Numbered from the stretch's first letter, positions 8,099 through 16,450 are shown. The stretch is DNA of 28,582 nt from DATCMA01 sp036563645 (GCA_036563645.1 DATCMA010000039.1:1-28582); one strand, 5' to 3'. Program-made: numbers and translations. The notes: generated by a model from the letters alone, not told the origin.

Positions 8099-8104
8099 TA
8101 TACT
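8099..8104 (+). promoter_or_regulatory. Candidate -10 box for the PPTase gene
   Basis: TATACT lies in the only A/T-rich patch of this divergent region, 55 nt before the ATG at 8159. The upstream -35 (around 8074-8081) is poor. On the opposite strand a TTGACA (8093-8098) may serve the LPMO gene, without a good -10. Confidence 0.3.
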
Positions 8105-8158
8105 GTCATTCTCGACAACGACCTACTTCCCGGATATGCCCGACGGTAGGCTGCTCGC

Positions 8159-8884
8159 ATGGCCACGCCAGACCAATTGTCGGGTATGGACGATGGAGAG
8201 GATCGTCGTCACCTGGTCGAGGTGTGGCTCGCCGATATCCACGCCGAACGGACGGAACATCGCGCGTGGCTCGACCCGGTCGAGCGGCGTCGTCGGGCAG
8301 GGTACGCGCGCGCGATCGACCAGTCGCGGTTCACCGTGGCGACGGCGCTCCTGCGCGCGGTCGCCGCGCGGGAGTCCGGCACCCCGCCCGAGGCGGTGCG
8401 CATCGAACGTCGCTGCCGACAGTGCGGGGAGCCCCATGGCAAACCCCAGCTCGTCGATATCCCCGTACACGTCTCGGTCTCCCACGCCGGGCAGCGGGTC
8501 GCGGTGGCGGTCACCCGCGCCGCCCCGGTCGGCGTCGACGTGGAGCAGGTCCGCGAGACAGACCTCGCCCTGCTCGCGGAGACGGTGCTCGCCGACGACG
8601 AACCGTGCACCCGGCTCGAGGAGTTCTTCGTCTACTGGTGCCGGAAGGAGGCGGTGGTCAAGGCCACCGGCGACGGGCTGCGCACGCCGCTGCGCACGGT
8701 GCGGGTGAGCGCCCCGCACGCACCCGCCCGGCTGCTCGGGTACCGCGGCGCGCCGCTGCGGTGCGCGCTCGCCGACCTCGACGTCGGCGCGGGGTACGCC
8801 GGCGCGGTCGCGGTGCTGGCCGTCGGGCCGCTGGAGGTGCGCGTCCGCGATGGCGGTGCCGCGCTGGCCGACGCGGGTGGCTGA
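8159..8884 (+). CDS. 4'-phosphopantetheinyl transferase, Sfp type
   Basis: This 241-residue enzyme moves phosphopantetheine from CoA onto carrier proteins of fatty acid, polyketide or nonribosomal peptide synthesis. Motifs appear in order: HGKPQL, HVSVSHAG (CoA-binding His), VGVDVEQV (Mg2+ ligands), and the signature FFVYWCRKEAVVKATGDGL. The ATG at 8159 has only a weak GGTAGG upstream. No synthase genes are in the window, so the carrier protein it serves lies elsewhere. The gene converges with the ligase gene across a 25-nt gap with no evident terminator. Confidence 0.93.
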   Translation: MATPDQLSGMDDGEDRRHLVEVWLADIHAERTEHRAWLDPVERRRRAGYARAIDQSRFTVATALLRAVAARESGTPPEAVRIERRCRQCGEPHGKPQLVDIPVHVSVSHAGQRVAVAVTRAAPVGVDVEQVRETDLALLAETVLADDEPCTRLEEFFVYWCRKEAVVKATGDGLRTPLRTVRVSAPHAPARLLGYRGAPLRCALADLDVGAGYAGAVAVLAVGPLEVRVRDGGAALADAGG

Positions 8885-8909
8885 GCCTTGCTGTGTGGAG
8901 AGGAGGGGC

Positions 8910-9914
8910 TCACCGGCCCGCGGCACCGCGCTCCGGGTGCTCAGGGATGCGAACCTCTCCCGGGGTGCGATCCGGCCGCAGGCCACGCCACGACGGATGG
9001 CGCAGCCGATGCTCCGGGGTCCACGTCCGGAACACCACCTCCCCGACCCACTCGGGCTCCACCCACACGGCGTCGCGCGCGTGCTCGGGCGGCGGCGGCT
9101 CGTCGAACGGACACGCGGTGCGCCGGCGCAACCGGCGCGCCAGCTCCCGCAGCGCGGCGTCGCTGAATCCGGTGCCGACGTGCCCGACGTAGCACAGCCG
9201 CCCGGCGTGGTCGTGCATCCCGAGCAGGAGGGAACCGATGGTGCCGGCGCGCCGCCCCGCGCCCGGCTTCCACCCGCCGATCACCACCTCGGCGGTGGTC
9301 AGCAACGCCACCTTGATCCAATATGGCGACCGCCGCCCCATCTGGTACGGCGAATCCAACCGTTTCGCCACCACGCCTTCTAACCCCAGCTCTTGGGCCG
9401 CGGCGAGCACGTCCTCGCTCGCCCCCGCGCCCGTCCAATACGGCGGCACGTCGACCGGCCCGGGTGGCAGCGTGAGCCCGTCGAGCAGGGCGCGCCGACG
9501 CTGATACGGCCAGTCGAGGGTGAGCTCCTCCCCGTACTGGAGGACGTCGAATAGGTAGAGCCTGATCGGCACGGCCCGCAGCAGCAGGCGGCTCGGCGGG
9601 CTGACGTGCATGCGGCGTTGCAGCTGGGCGAACGAGGGCCGGCCGGTGGGATCCGGCGCGACGATCTCCCCGTCCAGCACCGCCGGCGCGGGGAGCTGGC
9701 GGGCCCACGCCACCAGCTCGGGGTAGCTGTCGGTGACCGTCCGGCCGTTGCGACTGAGCAGCCGAACCGTGCGGTGATCCGCCGCGAGGAGCGCGCGGAC
9801 GCCATCCCACTTGAACTCGAATCCCCACCCAGGTCCACTCGGCAGCTCGCCCGCGGTGGCGAGCATTGGCCGGAGGGGATGTGGTGTCCGATCACCCACT
9901 CGATGATCGTCCAA
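8910..9914 (-). CDS. ligC: ATP-dependent DNA ligase, LigC-like
   Basis: This is a single-polypeptide ligase of up to 334 residues. Motif I has the adenylated Lys in EFKWDGVR (about K35), preceded by the usual PMLA segment. It is followed by LDGEIV, LYLFDVL, EGVVAKR and a motif V-like WIKV, then an OB-fold domain with GxVGTGF-type sequence (YVGHVGTGFSD). This matches the short actinobacterial LigC group, a back-up ligase linked in mycobacteria to excision repair and alternative end joining. No Ku, polymerase or nuclease domain is attached or adjacent. The start is uncertain: TTG at 9914, GTG at 9899 or ATG at 9866, none with a clear ribosome site. Confidence 0.9.
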   Translation of the reverse strand: MDDHRVGDRTPHPLRPMLATAGELPSGPGWGFEFKWDGVRALLAADHRTVRLLSRNGRTVTDSYPELVAWARQLPAPAVLDGEIVAPDPTGRPSFAQLQRRMHVSPPSRLLLRAVPIRLYLFDVLQYGEELTLDWPYQRRRALLDGLTLPPGPVDVPPYWTGAGASEDVLAAAQELGLEGVVAKRLDSPYQMGRRSPYWIKVALLTTAEVVIGGWKPGAGRRAGTIGSLLLGMHDHAGRLCYVGHVGTGFSDAALRELARRLRRRTACPFDEPPPPEHARDAVWVEPEWVGEVVFRTWTPEHRLRHPSWRGLRPDRTPGEVRIPEHPERGAAGR

Positions 9915-9969
9915 CGACGGGGGCGAGCGGATCCGGCTTATCGACGAGCTTCACGGCATTGCACTGGGC

Positions 9970-10008
9970 GGCTGGCCCGTGACGGCTGTCGGCGGTCACG
10001 GGCCAGCC
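9970..10008 (-). terminator. Strong hairpin terminator upstream of ligase
   Basis: A perfect 14-bp stem, GGCTGGCCCGTGAC (9970-9983) with GTCACGGGCCAGCC (9995-10008), closes an 11-nt loop. On the minus strand it follows a short open frame ending at 10064 and insulates the ligase gene from upstream transcription. Confidence 0.7.
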
Positions 10009-10063
10009 GGGGAAGGAGCGACGCATCGACCAGGCGCTGCCCACGCTACGGTGAGCCGCGAGG

Positions 10064-10339
10064 TCACCAGCCACGGTGCGTCCCGAGCCGATCCTGGGTC
10101 GAGCCCAGCGTCAGGCTGGTGGCGTTGCGCACAGGGATTCCGAAGTAGACATCTGGCGTGACGATGCGATCGTCGATCTCGGCATCGGTCACGTCCCGCG
10201 CCCCATCGGCCAAGCCACCGTCCTCCGCGCTCCGCGCAGGGACGCGGCGTCGCCTGCCAGGAGGGCTCGTCGCGATTGACGCGCAGACCCCACTATTCCT
10301 GTTCACTGAGCGCGAGCCAGCGGGATGCCCACCGGACAT
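10064..10339 (-). CDS. Hypothetical small ORF or gene remnant
   Basis: This is an open frame of up to 91 codons with no recognised family. The first half looks non-coding, but the second half (from about GARDVTDAEIDDRIVTP to the end) has a protein-like composition and about 80 percent G/C at third positions. It is followed by the strong terminator at 9970-10008. There is no good ribosome site, and the proposed start lies inside the terminator-like hairpin at 10319-10345. The tail of a decayed gene is as likely as a real small protein. Confidence 0.25.
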   Translation of the reverse strand: MSGGHPAGSRSVNRNSGVCASIATSPPGRRRRVPARSAEDGGLADGARDVTDAEIDDRIVTPDVYFGIPVRNATSLTLGSTQDRLGTHRGW

Positions 10340-10345
10340 CCCGCT
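10319..10345 (-). terminator. Terminator after the chemoreceptor-like gene
   Basis: AGCGGGATG (10319-10327) and CATCCCGCT (10337-10345) form a perfect 9-bp stem with a 9-nt loop, 36 nt past the stop at 10382. Confidence 0.65.
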
Positions 10346-10381
10346 TCCTGTGACTCCGCGATCGCCGTCCGCCGCTCGCGA

Positions 10382-11494
10382 TTACGAGGCAGCGCTCACG
10401 GTTCCGCCGCGCAGTGTGGCGAGATCCTGCACCCCCGCCCGCAGCTCCGCCGCGGACTCGCGCAGCATCCGCACCCGCTCCGTCGTCTCCATGGCGCTCT
10501 GCGAGATGTCGCTGACCGCGCGAGCGATCTCCCCCGCGGCCGCCGTCTGCTGCTCCATCGCCGCCGCCACGCTGACCTGGGCCTCGTTGACCTCACCGAT
10601 AAGCTCGCCGAGGCGCTCGAGGGCCGCTTCCGTCGTGCGAGTGCCCGCCTCCAACGCGCTGATGCGGTTGGTGATGTCCTCGCTGTTAGCCGACGTGGTG
10701 TTCGCCAGTTCCTTCACCTCAGCGGCCACGATCGAGAAGCCTCGCCCGGCTTCGCCCGCCCGCGCCGCCTCGATGGTCGCGTTGAGCGCGAGCAGCTTCG
10801 TCTGCTCCGCCACGCTATTGATCAGCCGCGCGAAGTTGCCAATCTCCTCGCTGGCGCTCACCAGCTCCCGCAGGGCTTCGGCCGACTCCCGCAGCGCCTC
10901 CACCGCCTTGTTCGCCGTCTCGGCCGCCCGCGACGAGTTCCGCGCGATCTCCACAATGCTGTTCCGCAGCTGCTCGGTGCTGCTGGCGGCCACGGTAGCC
11001 CGGTCCGTGGTCTGCTCGCTGGCTTGAGCCAGCGCGTCACCGACTTCGGCGAGCTGCTCGACACTCGCGGAGATCCGGCTGCTGACCATCTCGGCGGTCG
11101 CCACGATGGTGCTCATGTCCTTGACCGTCACGACGTATCCGTAGAGGTGGCCATCAGCGGCGAACGCCGGAGCGACCGTGAAGGTCACGTCCTTGCCGGA
11201 CGTGTCCGTGGTGGTCACGTGGTGCGGATCGCGTCGCCCGGACGCGTGGTACTCCTGAACCACGCGCCGCGCCAGCTCGACGTCAGTCGCCGGGGTCCGC
11301 TCGAGAGCCGTCCGACCTGCGGCGTTGGCCCACACCACCTCACCAGACGTGGTGGTGGCGTAGATCGTCAGAGGTACCGCGTCCACCAGGGCCTTCAACG
11401 GTTCGAGCTCATCGGCTACCGCGCTGCTGAATTCTGCCTCGCGTCGCGAACCGTTCCCCGACGCGCGTCGCGTCCCATTCTTAAACAGCGCCAT
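10382..11494 (-). CDS. Soluble PAS-containing methyl-accepting chemotaxis-like protein
   Basis: This 370-residue protein has no signal peptide or membrane span. A PAS-like sensor (about 30-130: LKALVDAVPLTIYATTTSGEVVWANAAG...YGYVVTVKD) precedes a long alpha-helical MCP signalling domain. The conserved hairpin tip is visible (VAEQTKLLALNATIEAARAGEAGRGFSIVAAEVKEL, split here as VAEQTKLLALNATIEAARAG and the GFSIVAAEVKEL arm). In motile bacteria this domain controls CheA; no che or flagellar gene is in the window, so its partner is unknown. The ATG at 11494 is preferred (GGAGG and GAGG just upstream); an in-frame ATG at 11518 would overlap that site. It is divergent from the GGDEF gene, suggesting joint signalling. 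Confidence 0.9.
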   Translation of the reverse strand: MALFKNGTRRASGNGSRREAEFSSAVADELEPLKALVDAVPLTIYATTTSGEVVWANAAGRTALERTPATDVELARRVVQEYHASGRRDPHHVTTTDTSGKDVTFTVAPAFAADGHLYGYVVTVKDMSTIVATAEMVSSRISASVEQLAEVGDALAQASEQTTDRATVAASSTEQLRNSIVEIARNSSRAAETANKAVEALRESAEALRELVSASEEIGNFARLINSVAEQTKLLALNATIEAARAGEAGRGFSIVAAEVKELANTTSANSEDITNRISALEAGTRTTEAALERLGELIGEVNEAQVSVAAAMEQQTAAAGEIARAVSDISQSAMETTERVRMLRESAAELRAGVQDLATLRGGTVSAAS

Positions 11495-11762
11495 AACCTC
11501 AGCTCCCTCCGTTTTCAACGGCCGGCTTTTCGGCGACCGCGACGCGAAGATTAGGGATTTTCACGGCAAACGTGATCTCTCCACTATTCGTCACAGCCCA
11601 CACCGGACAGGCCGCACCCCAGGACGGGAACGGGCCATTGACAGAGGTAACTCCCCAGGGGACGACCGGGTACCCGCACGCGTAGGCTCGGATGACGGTT
11701 TCCCCGGCCCACGACCGTGGCCGTGGATCGCTTTGCTCAACCTGACGCTGGCTGAACCGATT

Positions 11763-12785
11763 ATGACCATCATGAACGGCGCGCGTGATCGACGATCCGC
11801 CGCACGACGATGGAAGCTGCTCATCGCGGCGAAGTTGAGTCTGGCGGGCTATTGCGCCGCGATTATCTACTGCGTGACGACGTGGTCCGGGCCGAATCGT
11901 CCGGCCATGGTGGGCATGTACAGCGTCGGGCTGCTCCTCGGCGTCGTCAGTGTCGTCGCCGCGCTGCGTCGCGTCCCCGCAACCGCGAGCTACGCGCTCT
12001 CCCTCACGATGCTCGCCGCCACCGTCGTCATCGTCACCGCGTGCACGTACTGGGACGGCGGCGCCGGTTCCCCCGTGGCGTTGGGCTTCCTCATCCCGGC
12101 GCTGTTCGCGGCCAGCTCGACCGCGCGCTTAGGCCTGCTCATCGGAGTCGAAGCGGTGGTCATCGGCGCGTACCTCGCGGTCGCCGCGGTCGGTGAGTAC
12201 GCGCCGCCGGGTTTCGTCTTCCTCTACGTCAGCACGATGCTCGGGGTCGTCGTGGTGTGTGCGGCGCAGGCGCGCACCCTGGCTCGGCAGCGCGCCCAGC
12301 TGCGGTACTTAGCCGAGCATGATCCGCTCACCGGCGCCCTCAACCGGCGCGGTCTCGCGCGGTGGGCGCAGGCGCAAACCCGGCTCCCCGCGGTGATCTG
12401 CCTCGACCTGGACAACTTCAAGAAGATCAACGACACGCTCGGGCACGCCGCCGGTGACGACTTGCTCCAGTGGGTGGTCCGCACGGTCCGAGAGCAGCTC
12501 AGGCCACATGACGCGATCGCGCGCATCGGCGGTGACGAGTTCGTCATCGGACTCGTCAACGCGGACCCACCCGCCACCTGGGCCATCGCCGAGCGCGTGC
12601 GGGAGGCCCTCAGTCACCGGACCGGGGTCAGCCCGGGATGGGCGTGCCCTCCGGATGACGGGGACACCTTCGAACGGTTGGTGCAGGTGGCCGACCAGCG
12701 GCTATACCGGCACAAGCAACAGAACAAGTCGGGCACAGCAGACCACGCGGAACGGGTCGCGCATGGGGAAACTCTTACCCCGTAA
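11763..12785 (+). CDS. Membrane-anchored diguanylate cyclase (GGDEF)
   Basis: The N-terminal half (about 18-170) holds several hydrophobic membrane spans with no recognised sensor domain. It is followed by a GGDEF domain that makes cyclic di-GMP from GTP. The active-site motif is intact (RIGGDEF, about 256-260), as are HDPLTGALNRRG and the metal-binding LDLDNFKKINDTLGH. RPHD (247-250), five residues before GGDEF, is the RxxD inhibitory site, so product feedback is expected. There is no EAL domain. The ATG at 11763 is chosen as the start of the first good coding stretch; a TTG at 11733 and an ATG at 11772 are also in frame, and no strong ribosome site decides. Confidence 0.9.
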   Translation: MTIMNGARDRRSAARRWKLLIAAKLSLAGYCAAIIYCVTTWSGPNRPAMVGMYSVGLLLGVVSVVAALRRVPATASYALSLTMLAATVVIVTACTYWDGGAGSPVALGFLIPALFAASSTARLGLLIGVEAVVIGAYLAVAAVGEYAPPGFVFLYVSTMLGVVVVCAAQARTLARQRAQLRYLAEHDPLTGALNRRGLARWAQAQTRLPAVICLDLDNFKKINDTLGHAAGDDLLQWVVRTVREQLRPHDAIARIGGDEFVIGLVNADPPATWAIAERVREALSHRTGVSPGWACPPDDGDTFERLVQVADQRLYRHKQQNKSGTADHAERVAHGETLTP

Positions 12786-13238
12786 ACGCGCCGGCGGTTA
12801 TGGCGCTGCCAGGGCCGAGCTCCCCGATAGGTATCGTTCCACGTATCGATGAAATCTCCGCGAGAATTGGCGATGGCGTGATCGATACCAGAGACGAGCC
12901 CACACCGTCGCGATGCGATAGCCACGGCGTCGGACCACCAGCCACCATTTCTGTGCGTCACCGTGTCCTATGCGGAGCGTTGCCATCACCGCATGACACC
13001 TGGCGCGAAGTAGTTCAAATGGGGCATGCGCACCGAGCGCATAGGACAGACGCGGCCCTCGCTCGGTGGTCAGTCCAGCAATAGCGGTCTCGCGATTACG
13101 CCTCACGGCTTGCTACCATGCCGCGAATCGTGGCCGCGTCCTGGGAACGGATCGAAACGACAGTGTGTCCGTTTACTCGGGAACGACGTCCCGCCGACAC
13201 GAAGAAATGGGATAGCGCCCGCCGTACGGAGGTCTGTC
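12786..13238. other. 453-bp intergenic region
   Basis: There is no credible gene on either strand. It holds a cluster of TATCG-type motifs (12830-12889, including a long-range GGTATCG...CGATACC pair) and a perfect 11-bp inverted repeat at 12964-13048, listed separately. The last bases carry the ribosome site of the coiled-coil gene. Confidence 0.55.
12964..13048. repeat. 11-bp inverted repeat with 63-nt spacing
   Basis: TGTCCTATGCG (12964-12974) recurs inverted as CGCATAGGACA (13038-13048). Perfect arms of this length are unlikely by chance in one gap. It could be paired operator sites, the base of an RNA stem, or a tiny mobile-element relic; the interior shows no further pairing by eye. Confidence 0.4.
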
Positions 13239-14021
13239 ATGGCTGACAACCGCATCAAAGAACGTGTCAGTGTGATGTTCAACGGGACGCCTTCGGACAG
13301 TGCGGCTGACCGCCCCACGGCCGGCTCGAACCCGGCCATGCCGGCCCAAGCTCTCCAGGTGCTGACGCTCGCCCAGCGTACGGCCGAGGAACATATCAGC
13401 AGCGCCCACCGCCAGGCGGACAAGATTCGCCAGGAGGCGATGGCCGCCGCCGAGCAGATCGCGCGGGACGCGGAGGCGCACGCGCAGAACGTCCGGCGGG
13501 ATGCCGACAAGGTTCTCGCGGAGGCGCGCGAAACCGCCGAGCGGGTGGTGATGGAGGCGCAGACGCGCCTGCAGGAGGCGCAGCGGGAGGCCGAGAAGGT
13601 GCTCTCGGACGCCCAAGCACAGGCGAAGGCCATCGTCGCCCGCGCCGAGCAGGACGCCCAGGAGCTTCAGTTGCAGGCCCAGCGGCGCTACGACGACGTC
13701 GTGGGGAGTCTGGCTGCCAAGCGGGAGGCGTTGCAGCAGCAGATCGAGGCCCTGGAGCGGTTCGACCGCGAGTACCGGGCGCGGCTGATGGCGTTCATGC
13801 AGGCCCAGTTGCGCGCGCTGTGGGCCGACCAGCCGCAGGTCAACGACGAGGCGCTCCAGCAGCAGCAAACGGAGGTTGAGTCGCCGGAGGCACGCGAGGA
13901 GGCGACGCAGAACGAGGAGGCGCCTGCGGAGCAGACCGCGTCGGTGCCGGCGCAGCGGCAGAGCCCCGAGTCGGACGACGAGGAGCAGCCGGCAGCAGCA
14001 GCCGCCCCCGCCGAGAACTGA
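13239..14021 (+). CDS. DivIVA/Wag31-like coiled-coil protein
   Basis: This 260-residue hydrophilic protein is dominated by one long coiled coil (about 45-195). It is rich in Ala, Glu, Gln and Arg, with imperfect repeats such as AEKVLSDAQAQAK. It ends in a segment like the C-terminal part of actinobacterial DivIVA proteins (IEALERFDREYRARLMAFM). The usual DivIVA N-terminal membrane-binding motif is missing, and the last 60 residues are low-complexity Gln/Glu/Ala/Pro. A role in polar growth or cytoskeletal scaffolding is inferred from similarity only. The ATG at 13239 has CGGAGG 7 nt upstream; the longer frame starting at 13026 lacks one. It ends with a canonical terminator at 14107-14155. Confidence 0.8.
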   Translation: MADNRIKERVSVMFNGTPSDSAADRPTAGSNPAMPAQALQVLTLAQRTAEEHISSAHRQADKIRQEAMAAAEQIARDAEAHAQNVRRDADKVLAEARETAERVVMEAQTRLQEAQREAEKVLSDAQAQAKAIVARAEQDAQELQLQAQRRYDDVVGSLAAKREALQQQIEALERFDREYRARLMAFMQAQLRALWADQPQVNDEALQQQQTEVESPEAREEATQNEEAPAEQTASVPAQRQSPESDDEEQPAAAAAPAEN

Positions 14022-14341
14022 CGCGCACCGGGCGCGCCCTCAGACGGCGCCCGAGGAGCCGGCGGCACCGCTGGGACGTGTGCCCGACCGCCGCTCCCGC
14101 GTGGCACCCGGCGCGCCTCGGCCATCCCGCCGGTGGCGCGCCGGGTCGCTTTTTCTCTCCACGCGCCTTCGCGTCGCGTCCCCTCCTCCCCCACGCCCCG
14201 CGCCGAGCCCTATTGCGGCGTGCCATATTGATCGAACGGTGTATCGCTTTTCCCGCGAATTTGCCATGCTCAATACAGCGGGTGAGGACGCGTCCCTCGC
14301 TGACACCGACTCCCTTCCCCGGATACCACGCGGGGGGCGAT
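14022..14341. other. Intergenic region with terminator, then patatin promoter
   Basis: This 320-bp gap holds the terminator at 14107-14155 and then a short A/T-richer stretch (14215-14285) that probably carries the promoter of the patatin-like gene. Nothing else is recognisable. Confidence 0.55.
14107..14155 (+). terminator. Canonical intrinsic terminator
   Basis: CCCGGCGCGCC (14107-14117) pairs perfectly with GGCGCGCCGGG (14135-14145) over a 17-nt loop and is followed by TCGCTTTTTC, a U tract rare in such GC-rich DNA. It ends the coiled-coil gene transcript. Confidence 0.85.
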
Positions 14342-15304
14342 ATGACGCAGCGGTGCGATCTCGTATTGGAAGGCGGGGGCGTCAAAGGCATCGCCCTCGT
14401 GGGCGCGATTAGCGTGCTGGAAGAGGCGGGGTACGAGTTCAACAGGATCGCCGGCACCTCCGCCGGGGCAATCGTCGGGGCGCTCGTCGCGGCAGGGTTC
14501 ACCAGCGCCGATCTCGCTGAGCTGATGCGCGACGTCGATTATCGAAAATTCCAAGATGAGTGGTGGCTCACGCGAATTCCCGGCGGCAAATTGATCAGCC
14601 TGCTGACGACGTGGGGAATGTATCGCGGGGACTATCTCCACCAGTGGCTGTCGGAAATCTTGGCCGAACGCGGCGTCGTGACCTTCGATGACTTACCGCC
14701 CTTCGTCGATTCCGTCGATGATAGCGACGACCGCCGCTTTCGCCTCGTGACAATGGCTTCGGATCTCACTCTCGGCCGGCTGGCCCGGCTCCCGTGGGAT
14801 TACCGCCCCCGGTACGGTCTCGACCCGGGGCGGCAGGCCGTCGCCGACGCGGTCCGGGCGTCGATGTCCATCCCCTTCCTCTATCGGCCGGTCCGGCTCA
14901 CGGATTGCGACGGGCGGGTCTCGGTGCTCGTCGACGGCGGGGTGTTGTCCAACTTCCCGATCGACGTCTTCGACCGCCGCGGCGAGACTCCGCGGTGGCC
15001 GACCTTCGGCCTCAAGCTCTCCGCGCTCCCCGGCAGCCAGACGGTGAGGTTCCACGTCCGCGACGTCATGAGCATGGCCCGCGCGCTCATCGGCACGATG
15101 ATCAGCGCGCACGACCAGATGCACATCGACGATCCGTCGGTCGTCGCGCGCACGATATTCATCGATACGTTGGGGGTTGACGCCACCGACTTCGACCTCG
15201 ATCGGCAGACGGCGCGCCGACTCTACGACAGTGGGCGCGCCGCGGCCGAGAAGTTCCTCGCGCGGTGGGACTGGGAGGAGTACACGACCACCTACCGCAC
15301 CTAG
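14342..15304 (+). CDS. Patatin-like phospholipase/acyl hydrolase
   Basis: This is a 320-residue soluble serine lipid hydrolase. The three patatin motifs are present: the oxyanion loop GGGVKG (11-16), the nucleophile elbow GTSAG with Ser40, and the catalytic Asp in VDGGVLSNFP (about D198). The Ser-Asp dyad is therefore complete. There is no signal peptide or membrane anchor, so it should act in the cytoplasm on phospholipids or acylglycerols. The start is the ATG at 14342, preceded by GGGGGGCG; a longer frame exists upstream but lacks patatin sequence. Its stop lies inside a hairpin shared with the convergent metX gene. Confidence 0.92.
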   Translation: MTQRCDLVLEGGGVKGIALVGAISVLEEAGYEFNRIAGTSAGAIVGALVAAGFTSADLAELMRDVDYRKFQDEWWLTRIPGGKLISLLTTWGMYRGDYLHQWLSEILAERGVVTFDDLPPFVDSVDDSDDRRFRLVTMASDLTLGRLARLPWDYRPRYGLDPGRQAVADAVRASMSIPFLYRPVRLTDCDGRVSVLVDGGVLSNFPIDVFDRRGETPRWPTFGLKLSALPGSQTVRFHVRDVMSMARALIGTMISAHDQMHIDDPSVVARTIFIDTLGVDATDFDLDRQTARRLYDSGRAAAEKFLARWDWEEYTTTYRT

Positions 15305-15319
15305 CGGCCACACCGCTAG
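15301..15319. terminator. Small hairpin spanning both convergent stop codons
   Basis: CTAGCGG (15301-15307) and CCGCTAG (15313-15319) form a 7-bp stem with a 5-nt loop. The patatin TAG (15302-15304) and the metX TAG (reverse of 15316-15318) sit symmetrically in the two arms. It is weak as a terminator but perfectly placed. Confidence 0.45.
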
Positions 15320-16443
15320 TCGGGCTCGGCCAGCGCCTGGCGAATGACCGCCGCCACCTGCTCAGTCTCGATTAAGAAGCCGTCGTGGCCGTGGATGGAG
15401 TGGATGGTGATCAGCGGACGCGCGGTCGGCGCGGTGGCGAGCACCGCGCCCAGCTCCGGCGGGAAGAGCCGGTCGGAGTCGACGACGGCGACGGTCAGCT
15501 TGGCCCGGATCATCGCCAGGGCGGCAGCGACCCCACCTCGCCCACGACCGATGTCGTGGGAGTTCATCGCTTCGGTGAGCACCAAGTAGGAGTTGGGGTC
15601 AAACCGCTTGGTGAGTTTGACTCCGTGATAGTCCAAATAGGACTGCACCGCGAACCGGCCGCCCTCGGCGGGATCCTCGCCGTCCTGCGGACTGCGCCCG
15701 AAACGCGTGTTGAACTCGCGCGCGGACCGGTAGGTGATGTGGGCGATCTGGCGGGCGATCGCCATCCCGGTCATCGGCGGCGGACCGTCGTAGTAGTCCC
15801 CGCCGCGGAAGTTGGGGTCCGAGCGGATGGCCGCGAGCTGCGGCGCGCTCCAGGCGATCTGGTCGCCCGAGAAGTACGGCGTGGTGGCGATCGCGATGCA
15901 CCGGCGGACGCGATCCGGATACATGATCGCCCATTCCAGCGCCCGCATACCCCCCATCGAGCCGCCGACCACCGCGGCGAACGAGGTGATCCCGAGCCGA
16001 TCGGCCAGCGCCTTCTCCGCGGCCACCTGGTCACGTACCGTGAGCCGCGGAAAGCGCGATCCCCACGGCTTGCCGTCGGGCGCGGGGGTGGAGGGCCCCG
16101 TGCTGCCGCGGCAGCCGCCGAGCACGTTCGCCGCGACCACGAAGTAGCGGCGGTCGTCCAACGGCGCGCCGGGGCCGATCATCCCCTCCCACCAGCCCGG
16201 TGTCGGCTGGTCGGGGCCGGGCGGGCCGACGACGTGCGAGTCGCCGGTGAGGGCGTGCAGCACGAGCACGGCGTTGTCGCCGGCGTCGTTCAGCGTGCCC
16301 CACGTCTCGTATGCCAGCCGGACGTTGGGCAGCACGCGCCCTGATTCCAGCACCAGGTCGCCGATGTCGACGTACTGACGCCCAGTCCCCGTGGTGGGGC
16401 CGGCCGGCTGCCCAGCCCCACCACGGAGCGAGGTGTGGGTCAT
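15316..16443 (-). CDS. metX: Homoserine O-acetyltransferase
   Basis: This 375-residue alpha/beta hydrolase-fold enzyme acetylates homoserine with acetyl-CoA in methionine synthesis. The nucleophile Ser162 is in GGSMGGMRALEW, and the catalytic Asp and His are in VVDSDRLFPP (about 324) and HGHDGFL (about 353). NVLGGCRGSTGPSTPAPDGKPWG is characteristic of the family (read here as NVLGGCRGSTGPS). The ATG at 16443 lies 7 nt after the metY stop, so the two genes are translationally close. Acetyl rather than succinyl transfer is favoured by the adjacent O-acetylhomoserine sulfhydrylase. A longer frame (to 16515) would overlap metY. Confidence 0.94.
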   Translation of the reverse strand: MTHTSLRGGAGQPAGPTTGTGRQYVDIGDLVLESGRVLPNVRLAYETWGTLNDAGDNAVLVLHALTGDSHVVGPPGPDQPTPGWWEGMIGPGAPLDDRRYFVVAANVLGGCRGSTGPSTPAPDGKPWGSRFPRLTVRDQVAAEKALADRLGITSFAAVVGGSMGGMRALEWAIMYPDRVRRCIAIATTPYFSGDQIAWSAPQLAAIRSDPNFRGGDYYDGPPPMTGMAIARQIAHITYRSAREFNTRFGRSPQDGEDPAEGGRFAVQSYLDYHGVKLTKRFDPNSYLVLTEAMNSHDIGRGRGGVAAALAMIRAKLTVAVVDSDRLFPPELGAVLATAPTARPLITIHSIHGHDGFLIETEQVAAVIRQALAEPD

Positions 16444-16450
16444 CGTTGAC

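Noticed and set aside
13026..13238. N-terminal extension of the coiled-coil protein
   Set aside because: The ATG at 13239 has a clear ribosome site and the extension is not protein-like.
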